Positions 1 through 10,320 of a DNA stretch of 62,000 bases are shown piece after piece. Position 1 is the first letter of the stretch. Each line of letters starts with the position of its first letter. Origin of the DNA: Cryptomeria japonica (taxonomy: Eukaryota; Streptophyta; Pinopsida; Cupressales; Cupressaceae). Below the pieces are notes generated by a model. That model saw only the letters and a list, made by a program, of their open reading frames with translations. It had not been told where the DNA came from and did no database searches. The position numbers and the translations under genes are program-made. Where the stretch lies: the NCBI RefSeq assembly GCF_030272615.1, contig NC_081413.1, forward strand, positions 98,612,239 to 98,674,238, read 5' to 3'.

Positions 1-404
1 AACTTCTATATCTCACTCTTACCTATCATCCTACCAAAGGGTTTTGCAAAATACTAAATCTAACTATATATTTTGTGCAGCACACGAAAATAGCTATGTT
101 ATATTTTTTTGAAAAAATCAGGAACAGTTTTTTGTGCATGAAAGGTTTGCCCCTCTTAATCTTATCCAATTTTTTTTTTAAATAGTAGTTTAGAAACTAG
201 ATTTAGAGTACTACAATTCTTATTCTTTTCTCAACTCCTAGTTTTGAGTGCATGACCTTCAAATAGATCTTTGAAGTTCAGGTTTACCTGTTTTTCAGAA
301 GAAAAAAAGTGGCCACTTATACCCCCCTTTTTGTTCACCATCTTGGTGCACTTACCCAACTGACGTAACACTGTTTCAATAGGTTCCCCTAAGGGAGTGT
401 ATGT
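1..404 (-). other. Left edge: probable continuation of the minus-strand Gypsy gag/protease region
   Basis: This stretch lies downstream, on the minus strand, of the recognisable gag at 405-1657. A short minus-strand reading around 300-400 contains GEPIETVLRQLG, which resembles the segment between gag and protease in plant Tat-type Gypsy elements, but the frame is soon lost. No catalytic motif was seen. The rest of the element, if present, lies outside the window. Low confidence. Confidence 0.3.
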
Positions 405-1657
405 TCATTTTTGTTTATAATTTTGCTGGCGTTGTCGTGGTTCTTCTTGTGGTACATTGTGTCCTTGATTTGGTGGGGGAGGAATCATGTTGGTCTTAGG
501 AGGGGGGTTTTGCCCTACAAAGCAAACCACGGGTTGTGCACTTTTGATAGTCCTTGCATCCACAACTCCCTCATTGATTTTTTGTTCCATAAGTTAGGTT
601 TATCCCTATTGAATCGAGGGTGAGGGGCATCTTTGGGTTCATTGTATATTTTGATAAGCCCCTTTTTGATGAGGGCCCTTTCACATTTTAAACCCTGGGT
701 GATCATTTCATTGAAAAACTCGGTGCCTTTCATGTCTAAATGAAATTCCATTTCTTCATTTAAGTTAGAAATAAAGATTTCCACTAGCTCTCTTTCAGGT
801 AGCTGAAGGGGACGTCTGCTAGACATTTGTCGCCATCGTTGCAAGAAAGTGGAAAATAGCTCCCCTGGTTTTTGCTTGGTGTTACATAGATTGACCATGG
901 TGATATCACGTTCAATGTTATATGAGTAATGTGCAATGAATTTCTGGACCAGTTCTTCGAATGTCCTAATACCACCTGCTAGTTGAGAAAACCATGATGT
1001 AGTTGTCCCTCCCAAACTTTGGGGAAAGGGTCGAATTAGGTATGTGTCCTCATATGCCACTTCTAGGCATGTTGAATGAAATTATCTAACATGAACACGA
1101 GGGTCTCCTTTTCCTCGATACTTTTCGAACTTAGGTGTTTCAAACCCTTGTGGAAAAGGTGGCATATGTAGATTCCTATCAAAGGGATAGGGACAAATAT
1201 CATTAAGTGAAAACTGGTTTGTTTTCACACCACTGTGGAGTTGTTGGGCGAGATTCTTGACTTGTTGCTTCAACATGTCTATATCATTTGGAGGAGGAGG
1301 AGGTGGGGGATTTTCTTGATGAAGGTTGTATCTGATGGGATCTCGACCTCTTCTATCCTCATTATGACTCTGGTGTTTCGATGCTTTCTTGAGTTGTGCA
1401 GTATCAAAATCAGAGGGTAGTTTGGCTCCCTCTTGGGCAAGTCGTAAAAAGTGAGCATCAGCATTATTCTTGAGGATCTCGTCAAAAAGTCGATTAAAGA
1501 GAGAGTTGTGTTGCGTCCTTTCTATTGTTGCAAGAGTAGGAGTACTTGGATTTTCTTCATTTGTGTTTCCTCCAAGGGCTTCTTGGAATTCATTGACATT
1601 TTCCTCCTCTTCCTCTTCAATTTCTTGTTGTCTAGACCTTGATCTAGTTTGAGCCAT
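405..1657 (-). pseudogene. Gypsy gag, Tat/Ogre-like, broken by one stop and one frameshift
   Basis: This is a structural (capsid) protein gene of a Ty3/Gypsy retrotransposon on the minus strand. I chose the start at 1657 (MAQTRSRSRQQ); an in-frame ATG at 1747 is possible but gives a non-gag-like leader. In order it shows an acidic and proline-rich N-terminal part, then CPYPFDRNLHMPPFPQGFE and FEKYRGKGDPR, then the retrotransposon gag domain with PFPQSLGGTTTSWF, FEELVQKFIAHYS and LFSTFLQRWRQMS. This order is typical of Tat/Ogre-lineage gags. A TAA at 1082-1084 interrupts the frame just after DPRVHVR. The same frame then continues to 515, and the protein resumes in another frame (590-405, with a PPPPNQGHNVPQEE tail), so a frameshift lies near 580-590. 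Copia-1 lies in its upstream leader. It is a relic, not an active gene. Confidence 0.85.
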
Positions 1658-2750
1658 TTTGTTTACAAGTTTTTGTTGAAGTTTTGTGAAAATGATGATG
1701 AGTTGGTGATGAAATGAGAGATTAATTTTTGGTGGAGCATTTTGCATACAGATCTCTAGGACTAAAGGTAGATTTTATCAAAGTCCTTTCCTTGAATTGT
1801 TTGTTGTGTTTGGTTGACAATGTTTTATATGATAAGGTTTAGAGAGATCTGAGATGTGTTACAGACCCAACTACCTAGTAATGAGAGGATTCACTCATAG
1901 ACTAGTTTTAACCTGCATAGAAATGCCTCTTAGGATGATTTTATCCTAGATGTAGAGACACTCTAAAAAGTGATGTATTGTGTTTGATTCAAGCAATATC
2001 AAAATAGAACTTAGGACAAAAACCTCTTGATGTTTTGAGAGTTGGAATGGATTGATGAGGTGTGAATGTGATATTGGATGAAATGTTTAACTTCAATAAA
2101 AAATCTATGTTACAAAAGGAACAAACTCTTCTTCTCTTTCAGGAGTTGGGGGTTCTTCCCTAGCTGAGTTATATGTGATGCAAACATCTGGAAAGAAGGC
2201 AGAATTGATAGATGCATGTGACGTAAGAAGGTTCTATGTGAGACAAAGATTTGTGTATTAAGATAGAAGAATTTCCTTCTTTTGATGAAAGCCTTTGAGC
2301 TTAATGGTCTTCTCTTCAAGTTGATGTGTTGATGAAGATTCTTCTTTCTCAAGATGTGAAGAATGGTCATATAGTTTGATACTTTGTTTTTTGCACTTTG
2401 TTTATCTTTGGTTTTTGAAAATGTTTGTGTTGAATGAATACTTGTTTTTGGAACTGGATTTTTTATTTTTTCTCTTTGACAAGAAAACAAAACAAGCACA
2501 CAAACACAAGAATGTTGCCTCAAAAGGCACAAGTAAGTATGGGTCTTGATCAACCCAATATTTGGACTTTTTATAACCCTTTCCTTCCAATTTTTTTTTC
2601 AGTATGTTTTCACAAAAAGCTTGAAGTCCACTCAGTTTATCACTGGTCTTGACACAAAATGAAGACACTTCAAACACTCTTTATCCCTAAGGTCAAATAG
2701 CCAGTTGTGATAATTTCAGCCCACATCTTGATATTTCTTAAACTTTGGTA
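1658..2750 (-). other. Leader of the minus-strand Gypsy, left part
   Basis: This is non-coding sequence upstream (minus strand) of the gag start, cut at 2755 by the Copia-1 insertion and continuing at 38234. Short open frames here (for example 2110-2553) have no recognisable motif. I see no primer site or LTR boundary in it. Confidence 0.5.
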
Positions 2751-2755
2751 CTACA
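2751..2755. repeat. Target-site duplication CTACA, left copy (Copia-1)
   Basis: CTACA precedes the TGTTAG terminus of the left LTR and is matched by CTACA at 38229-38233 directly after the right LTR. A 5-bp duplication is what a Copia integrase makes. Confidence 0.9.
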
Positions 2756-3217
2756 TGTTAGTTGAGATGAGAGGGGGGGGGTGAATCATAAAACTTACAA
2801 TTTCAACATATTCAACAGATTCAACCTTGGTAGCCTTTAATGATATGCAACTAAGGCTGTAAATCATTCAATACTTATAAACAGATACACTTAAACATCA
2901 TAACACATATAACACCAAATTTAACGTGGAAACCCAAATAGGGAAAAACCACTATGGGATTTCGGACCCACTTCAAAATATACCCTTCTAGAGTATGGTC
3001 GGTTAAAAGCAAATCTTGTTAAAGATTACAAACACATTGCTAGATGTGACCCAGTTAAGGGATTTCCCTTCACTTGTTAGAGTCTTGCACTTTGTTAGAA
3101 GTGACCTTGTCAAAGGATTTCAAACACTCATTTAGAATGTTACCTTGCTAGAGGGTTTACAAATAAGACTGTTAAGTCCACTCGGTTAAGAGATTTCCTG
3201 TCACTTACAAAATAAAC
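2756..3217 (-). repeat. Copia-1 3' LTR, piece left of the Copia-2 insertion
   Basis: Matches 36764-37224 almost base for base, starting TGTTAGTTGAGATGAGAG and breaking at TAAAC. It includes, on the minus strand, the GGTTTTTCCC...GGGTTT motif (around 2927-2950) that is also found near the U5 end of the Copia-3 LTRs. Confidence 0.92.
3213..3217. repeat. Target-site duplication TAAAC, left copy (Copia-2)
   Basis: Precedes TGTTAGAATA at 3218 and is repeated at 31144-31148. The uninterrupted sequence AAAATAAACAA is present in the other Copia-1 LTR near 37217-37227, so the empty site can be read directly. Confidence 0.93.
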
Positions 3218-3734
3218 TGTTAGAATATTTAATCTTTACTTAGCTTAGGTTTATTTTTATTTAGTTTAGGATATTCCTTTGGAATTCCTACATGTAATTT
3301 GTCCTCGAGTACATGTGTGAGGACAAGTCATTTCTTTTATTTTCCTTTATTAAGGAATATTAGATTTCCTCCATAAGAGGATGTGGACACATGGCACACA
3401 CATTTTATGAATGGTGGCATTCATAGATTTGGGAGTTACTTTGTAACTCCTCTCCTCATCTCTATTTAAGAGATGCCTCCTCTCTCATTTCTTCTTAATG
3501 ACAATATTGTAAAGAGCTTCTTGCTCTCTGTCTCTCTCTTTCATTTTTAGGCATTGCCTCATTCATAATATCACAAGGGGTTTTTCTTTGCTTTTCCCCT
3601 TTCAAAAGTTCTTGTGCCTCCTTCTTCACATTTGGGTGATGCTCCAAGTTTATTGCTTTTCTCTTGGTAACAATTACTTCATCATAAACTTTCTTGGATT
3701 AATTTTCCTTTCCTTGCTCTTTTATTTCCTTTCA
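3218..3734 (+). repeat. Copia-2 5' LTR (517 bp)
   Basis: Runs from TGTTAGAATA to TTTCCTTTCA. CTCTATTTAAG near 3460-3470 is a TATA-like candidate. It differs from the 3' LTR at three bases: the G of CTCGAG versus T, AAGAGG versus AAGATG, and one base of a CT microsatellite. Confidence 0.94.
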
Positions 3735-3746
3735 TGGTATCAGAGC
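3735..3746 (+). promoter_or_regulatory. Copia-2 primer binding site (initiator tRNA-Met)
   Basis: TGGTATCAGAGC directly follows the 5' LTR. This is the complement of the 3' end of plant initiator tRNA-Met, the usual minus-strand primer of plant Copia elements. Confidence 0.93.
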
Positions 3747-3970
3747 AGGTTTCTAATCCTTGTTTTAAGTTAACATTGATGAAGGTTACCATTCTGTGGA
3801 GTTCACCTTGTTGGAGGCATTCTTGAGAGGAGAAGAAGTTCTTTTCTAATATTTTCTATTGTGCAGGTTTTGGTTTCAGATTTTTTAACTTTTTTTTTCA
3901 AACTTGTTAACAAGTTTGCCTGCAGGTTTAATCTCCTATTCTAGTTAGTTTTTTATTAAAAAAAAGGGGC

Positions 3971-4124
3971 TTTGGAAGGCTTGCCGCCAAAGTTCCTTCT
4001 CTCTAGTTTAAATTTAATTATTTTTAAAGTTTTGGAAGGCTTGCCGCCAAAACTCTGGTGCTAACTTCTTTTTCTGCATACTTTAGATTTCATATTCATT
4101 TGTTTTGGAAGGCTTGCCGCCAAA
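3971..4124 (+). repeat. Three copies of a 21-nt imperfect palindrome in the Copia-2 leader
   Basis: TTTGGAAGGCTTGCCGCCAAA occurs at 3971-3991, 4031-4051 and 4104-4124 without a mismatch, while the sequence between copies (39 and 52 nt) is unrelated. Each copy can fold with an outer TTTGG/CCAAA stem. They start 236 nt after the primer site, the part of a retroelement leader where packaging or dimerisation signals usually lie; that role is inference. Confidence 0.8.
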
Positions 4125-5086
4125 ACAGTTTCATTATAAAGTTGTTTCTCTGATTCATATTGCAGGTTCTCACATTTTGTTTACTTGCAAGATTTTTTTG
4201 ATTAAAAAAAAAAAAAAGAAATTTAATCTTCCTTGCAGGGTTTTGTTATCAAATTTTCTCAGTTTCTAACCTCTTTCTCAGAATACTAACTCTTTTTTTA
4301 ATATCTATTGATCTATTTCAATCTTCGTTTGTGCTTATTTCAGCCTGGTTTACTTTACATAATAAATCTTATATTTTTTGTGTATCTAGAAACCATTTCG
4401 TTTTCAGTAGCTGTTGAGTGCGTCTATAAGTCCTGTTTACAATTCTGGGTAAGCTTGGCTTACATTCTTGTGTGGGTTAAGTTTGCATTCACTGCTGGAA
4501 TTTGCAGCGTATTGATAATCAACACCAAAAATTGTTTACCCCTGCACAAGTTCTGTTTTTTTTGCATGTATTTATTGTGACAACTCGAATGCTTGTCTGC
4601 AAAGTTATTATAAAAAAAAAAAACAGTCCTTGTTCTATTTGTCAAAGTTTTGTATTCTGAAAGAAATTTTTTTTAAGTTAGTTACCTTAATACGATACAA
4701 TTTTTTTTTTAAGGGCATATAGGTTGATGAACAGTCAATTAATATAAAAAAACCCTCACTATGAACAAATGTTTTCTGTGCTCATGAACCTGAGCAATAT
4801 AACACGTTCACACATATAAATTGAAACCTTGCATATCATAAGAAATTTGATTTTATCACTACAGATAACAGTTAAATTAAACACAACATTGCTTATTTAA
4901 AAGAGGCTCAGATACTTTGATCTATTCCTGGAAATCGTTCAACATTATTAATAGCTACGGACTTTATATGGTAGCGCCAGAGTTAGAACACTCGGTCAAA
5001 CTATTTAAGCAATCTGTCTTTGTACCTGCAAATATAAACAGAAATGGATCAACAACTAATATAACTTAGGCGGATTTATTTCATTG
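4125..5086. other. Copia-2 leader, central part, no gene seen
   Basis: A T-rich leader with homopolymer runs. On the minus strand TTTATATTTGCAG (about 5026-5038) looks like an intron acceptor and lies just downstream of the cytochrome c fragment, so the captured host segment may extend to about 4700. I could not match that part to cytochrome c coding sequence. Confidence 0.35.
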
Positions 5087-5356
5087 TTATCTGTGGCAGA
5101 ATCGCCATTGGAAGAAGGTGATCCGTTGTCCTTCGAAGAACCCGTTAAGATTTGGCCCTTGCTTGTGACCAGCGCCCTTGTCAACTGTATGACACTGTGC
5201 ACATTTGGTCTTGAAAATCTTCTCTCCTTGCAATCTCGAGCTCCCTATCATATTTACCACCCAACTTTTAGGGCACCCACCGCTGAATCCAAAGTAGGCG
5301 TCCTTAATTCTGAGGTTGTTTTCATTGCCAGGGGGAGCCTCTATGAAGGATGCCAT
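5087..5356 (-). pseudogene. Captured cytochrome c gene fragment (5' half), antisense in the Copia-2 leader
   Basis: The minus strand encodes [11 protein letters not shown] and then [20 protein letters not shown] followed by HKQGPNLNG. This is the N-terminal half of plant cytochrome c, the mitochondrial electron carrier between complexes III and IV, and includes the haem-binding CxxCH. Three breaks are visible. About 33 unrelated codons sit in frame between APPGN and GEKIF. A frameshift follows PNLNG, since the next bases still match the GLFGRQSG...GYSYS region in another frame. The C-terminal half, with the axial methionine, is missing. The usual plant protein is about 110 residues. It lies antisense to Copia-2, between primer site and gag, so it is a transduced host fragment and not a working gene. 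The identity of the fragment is secure; the route of capture is not. Confidence 0.88.
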
Positions 5357-5447
5357 GTGTGCTGCATGTTTGTAACGTTGCTTATCTGTAAATCTTTCCA
5401 GAACGTCTGTGTATTCCCTGCAACTTTGTTTTTTTTGTTTTAACGTC

Positions 5448-5566
5448 TCTGCCTTTCTATCACCTGTGCCTCTGCCTTTCAGTAGCTTGTACGTTTGCCT
5501 CTGCCTTTCATTTGAGGCGTTTCTATAGAACAGTAACGCCTCTGCCTTTCATTTGAGGCGTTTCTA
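5448..5566. repeat. Short tandem repeat beside the cytochrome c fragment
   Basis: A 29-bp unit beginning GCCTCTGCCTTTC and ending GGCGTTTCTA occurs at 5497-5525 and 5538-5566 (period 41). Partial CTCTGCCTTTC copies occur near 5450 and 5469. It lies upstream of the captured gene's ATG on the minus strand, so it could be part of the captured promoter region or a filler repeat made at the capture junction. Confidence 0.7.
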
Positions 5567-6032
5567 CAAATTAATAAGTTCTTTAAAAGTTTAATAAGCA
5601 CAAATTAATAAGTTCTTTTCTTATTAATTCATACATTAAAAAAGTTTATACATATTTTTAATATATATAAAAAGTTTTTTTAAAGTTTTTTTTAAAAAAA
5701 CAATTTTTTTTAATTATATAAACCTTTTTTATATAAATAGTTATTTTTAATTAAATATTTTAAGCTTTTTTAATAAAGTTTGTTTAACTAAAATTTAAGT
5801 TTTTTAAAATTTATTATTACAAATTTCAAATTAATATTTTATTCTTCTCTCATAAATATTTTTTAAATATTTTGTTATTTTAAAAAAAATAAAAATAAAA
5901 ATAAAATAAAAATTTTGTTAATCAAATTTGGTTAGTTTTTTTAATCAAGGAGGTTAAAATCTTTTTTATTTTTTATCCAAGAGGGCATTTTTTTTTCAAT
6001 ATTAAGCATAATTTGTTCATTATTTTGCTATC
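5567..6032. other. Extremely AT-rich end of the Copia-2 leader
   Basis: Almost entirely A and T with long runs, and no gene. The polyprotein ATG follows at 6033. Confidence 0.7.
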
Positions 6033-9000
6033 ATGTCTACATTAATTCCAGAAATTAAATTAAATAGTTCCAATTATCACTCTTGGAAAACACATATCTC
6101 GTTTATTTTTCGTTTCAAACACCTTTTGGATGTCGTGACTGATAAAACATTTGAACCCGCTACATCTGCTCCTCAAGCCGACCTAGATAGATGGAAGGCT
6201 CAAAATGAGGAAGCACTTGGTTTAATTGGTATTTCAATGGTTCCTGATTTGTATGTTTTAATTGGAAATTGTACAAAAGCGCATGAAGCTTGGGAAATTT
6301 TAAAAACAACTTATGATAGCTCAAATGAATCCCAAAAAATTCAACTTCAAGATCAACTTGAAGATCTAAGATATACAGATTTTAAAACTATGGATGAATT
6401 CTTATTAAAGTTTGATTCTGTTAATAGTCAATTAACTGGTTTAGGAGTTACTCTTGCTGATTTACGTTTAATTCATCTTATTCTTAAAAAATGTCTTCCT
6501 CGTCAATTTCAACAATTTATTACGAATATTCATGCTCAACTTGCTATTCCTAGCTTAGCTACTCAATTAACATATGATATTTTTTGTAATTTATTGCGTC
6601 AAGAGGAAGCTAAATTAATTCAATTTGGTACTCTTAAAAGTAGTGAACATGCTTTTATGTCTAAAAATCAACATCATAATAATAATTTTAGATCCAATAA
6701 TAATAAACATAATCATAATCATAATAATAATCATAATAATAATCACAAATCTCCTAATTATCAATCTCATTCTAAATCCTATCATAATAATTCTCATAAT
6801 AATAATCATAATAATAATCACAATAATCAAAGGAATAATTCTCAAACAAGACCCCATTGCACATATTGTGGGAAAGATGGACATATTACTAATAATTGTT
6901 TTAAGAAACAAAATGGTAAAAAGCCCATGAATCAAAATAATCAAAATAATCAACATAAACCTCATTATAAGAAGGGTAATAATAATGGTAATTCATCTCG
7001 TCATGCATTTACATGTACTTATAATGTTTCTCAACCACTTGAGTGGATTATTAATTCTGGTGCATCTCAACATGTTACTTCTCATAAAGAATGTTTTGAA
7101 TCTTTGCATCCCGATACTTCTAATATTCCTGTTCAATTAGCTAATAATCATAGTTGTAAAGTTGAAGCTATTGGTGATGTGAATGTTCCTAATGGGAAAT
7201 TACATGATGTTCTTTATGTTCCTGAATTAAAATCAAATTTGATTTCAGTTCCTAAACTTTGTCAAGATTATAAGATTAACTTTTATAGGGGCATATGTTA
7301 TATCATTGATCCAAACACTAATCATGTTATTGCTACTGCTAAAATGGATAGTGATAACTTATTCAAGTTCTATGAATTTGCTCCTCCAAAGTATTCTTTG
7401 CTTACTACTGTTGATTTTACTACATGGCATGAAAGACTTGGCCATCTCAATTCTAATTATATTTCATTGATGCAAAAAGCAAATATGGTCGATGGATTGC
7501 CTAGTATTGTTCCTTCTCAAATTGTTTGCAATGGTTGCATGAGTGGTAAGATGCATAGGGAACCCTTTCCTCATGGTCAATCTTGGAGGGCATACACTAA
7601 ATTGCACCTCGTTCATAGTGATCTCTTGGGTCCCATGGAGAATCCCTCCATCCAAGGTTCAAGGTATGCACTTACCTTTGTTGATGATTTTTCAAGGAGA
7701 ACATGGATATATTTCCTTCATAGTAAGGATCAAGTGCTTGATGTGTTTACTGAATTTCATATGTTTGTAGAAAGGCAATCTGGTTCTAAAATTAAGATTC
7801 TCCGTACTGACAATGGAAGAGAATATGTCAATAATGCATTTAATGCTTATTTAAAATCTTTTGGAATTAAACATGAGCTTACCGTTCCTTATACACCACA
7901 ACAAAATGGTGTGGCAGAACGGAAGCATAGGACAATTGTTGAAATGGCTAGATGTTTATTGCATGCTAAAAATATGGATTACAAGTTTTGGGCTGAAGCT
8001 ATGGCTTGTGCAACATATTTAATTAATAGAACACCTACCAAAGCCTTAAAGGATAAAACTCCTGAAGAAGCTTGGTCTGGTAGAAAGCCTAATTTGCAGA
8101 ATTTAAGAATTTTTGGTTCCATAGCTTATGTTCACAAACCTAAGGAGAAAAGGAAAAAATTAGATGCTAAATCTTCTCCTTTTATTTTTGTTGGTTACGA
8201 TGAAAATACTAAAGGTTATAGAGTTTACAATCCTATTACTAACAAGGTAAAAGTTGCAAGAGATGTTTGTATTGCAGAAAAGGGCATTCATGATTGTTCT
8301 AAAGTGGAGGATGATGAACTTGGTCAAACCAAAGTTGTGCTTGTGGAGGACCAACCTCCTTCTCTTAACCCTACTTCTAATGCATCTCTTTCTATTCCTT
8401 CTAGTGATAGTGATGATGATAATAATAACTCTACTCCTCATGACTCTTCTTCTAGTGATGAATCCATTACTTCTAAAAGAAGACCTAAATGGTTTAAATC
8501 TTTAATTCAAGATAGTGATGAATACTTAGCTAGAATGGATAAACTTCAAGCTAGGAGAGTTAATTATTGTAATTATGCTTTAATGACTACTATTATGAAT
8601 TCTAATGATCCTAAAACATTTGATCAAGCTAAAAATCAACCACATTGGCAAAAAGCAATGAAGGAAGAATATGATACTCTAATTTCTAACCAAACTTGGG
8701 ATTTAGTTCCCTTGCCTCATGGTAAAAATCTTGTTTCTTGCAAGTGGCTTTATAAAACTAAATTGAATGCTAATAATCAAGTTAGTAAATTTAAAGCTAG
8801 ATTAGTTTCTAGAGGTTTTTCTCAAATTGAAGGCTTAGATTATAATGAAACTTTTGCTCCTGTTGCTAAAATGCCTACAATTAAACTTGTGCTTGCTTTA
8901 GCTTCTAGAATGAATTGGCCTATTCACCAAATGGATGTTAAAAGTGCTTTTCTTAATGGTGATTTACATGAAGAAATTTATATGTCTCAACCTCCTGGTT

Positions 9001-9202
9001 TTATTAAAGAAGGTAATGCACACTTAGTTTGTAAATTAAAGAAATCAATTTATGGATTAAAGCAATCTCCTAGGGAGTGGTATTCAAAGATTAATGAATT
9101 CTTTCTTTCTCAAGGCTTTATTAGAAGTAAAAATGATCCTAACTTGTATATTAAACATAGTCAAGATGATATTATAATTATTATCTTGTATGTAGATGAT
9201 TT
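6033..9202 (+). pseudogene. Copia-2 gag-pol polyprotein, 5' part (gag, protease, integrase, start of RT)
   Basis: First 1056 codons of a Ty1/Copia polyprotein, open from ATG to the insertion point. Gag (about residues 1-300) has an Asn/His-rich linker (about 210-270) and a CX2CX4HX4C zinc knuckle CTYCGKDGHITNNC (276-289). Protease follows at EWIINSGASQH, where the catalytic Asp of the usual DSG motif is Asn (residue 341). Integrase shows the HHCC zinc region (HERLGHLN to CNGCMSGK) and the core with HSDLLGP, LRTDNGREY and TPQQNGVAERKH. RT runs from PHWQKAMKEEYD through [11 protein letters not shown] and YGLKQSPREWY to YVDD (1053-1056). Gypsy-1 enters two bases after the last Asp codon, and read-through adds about ten LTR-encoded residues before a stop near 9231. 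The frame resumes at 29656. Confidence 0.95.
9198..9202. repeat. Target-site duplication GATTT, left copy (Gypsy-1)
   Basis: The last Asp codon of YVDD plus TT, directly before TGTCACAACC. The same five bases follow the last LTR at 29651-29655. Confidence 0.95.
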
Positions 9203-9948
9203 TGTCACAACCCTCCTTTATCACTTTTTTTGATTTAAAATACAAAACTCTATTTATATTCTTTGGATGAATTATGGAATGAATATTGTAAGGGAATAAA
9301 TTAATAAACCACACACACATGGAAAATGCATATATATTTTAAAATTGTTATTTAATTTCCCTCACCCAAATTAAGGCACATGTTGTAGGAGGAATAAGAA
9401 GCTTCTAGAGGCTTCTCCACCTCCTTGCATGTAACTCCTCCCACTAAGCCTAATTAATTTGCATGGAGGCCAAATTGGGAGAAGAATCTCTTTTTTTAAA
9501 TTAAAAAAATAGGTAGTGGGAAAAGGGTAATTTCTTTTATAAAATGGGAACAAGTTTCAAAGGAAAAGCTAGCTAATCTTGATAAGAAATTTCTGCAAGT
9601 TGAATTCTCTTTGGTAGTCCACTCCATTGGCAGCAAGGATTTTGTTGGAGGATTTTTCTTCAAATTGGAGGATCAAGGAGGACTCCACACCATCTTCAAG
9701 CATCCAGGTTCCTCCAAATTAGTTCATGCATCTCATTTTTATGGTAGATTAGATTTGATTAGATTAATTATGAGTATGAAATTTTAATTGTATTTTGTTA
9801 AAGAATTAGTTTAGATTTTGTAGAAAATGAGAATCCTGGTTTTAATAAGGTTCATTGTTAAAATTCTTGATATGAATTTAGTTTTTAGATTTTTGTAAAG
9901 AATGAGATTTATTGTAAAATAAAATTCATTGTTTTGGTCTTAACTTTT

Positions 9949-10320
9949 GTAGAATGAAATTCTTTTCTTTTGAAAATAAGATACATTAGTTTCAGATTTT
10001 AGAGAATAAAATTCATTGTTTTTGTCTTAAATTTTGTAGAATGAAATTCATTTCTTTTGAAAATAAGATACATTAGTTTCAGATTTTAGAGAATAAAATT
10101 CATTGTTTTATCTTGGATTTTGTAGAATGAAATTCATTTCTTTTGAAAATAAGATACATTAGTTTCAGATTTTAGAGAATAAAATTCATTGTTTTATCTT
10201 GGATTTTGTAGAATGAAATTCATTTCTTTTGAAAATAAGATACATTAGTTTCAGATTTTAGAGAATAAAATACATTATTTTGTCTCAGATTTGTAGAATG
10301 AAATTCATTTTCTTTCTTGA
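9949..10320 (+). repeat. 86-bp tandem repeats in the Gypsy-1 LTR
   Basis: GTAGAATGAAATTC recurs at 9949, 10036, 10122, 10208 and 10293 (spacing 87, 86, 86, 85). The rest of each unit (GAAAATAAGATACATTAG, AGAGAATAAAAT) is strongly conserved. The array recurs in copies 2 and 3 at about 18390-18761 and 26831-27202. It lies upstream of the presumed TATA box, so it could be a U3 enhancer array; that is inference. Confidence 0.85.

Noticed and set aside
4308-4580. Open frame of 90 codons, hydrophobic, in the Copia-2 leader
   Set aside because: T-rich sequence gives hydrophobic codons by composition, and no motif or similarity is seen.
5087-5356. A functional cytochrome c gene
   Set aside because: It has an in-frame foreign insertion, a frameshift after PNLNG and no C-terminal half, and it lies inside a retrotransposon leader.
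6615-6965. Minus-strand and shifted-frame Ile/Met-rich open frames over the Copia-2 gag
   Set aside because: Shadows of the CAT/AAT repeat that encodes the Asn/His linker.
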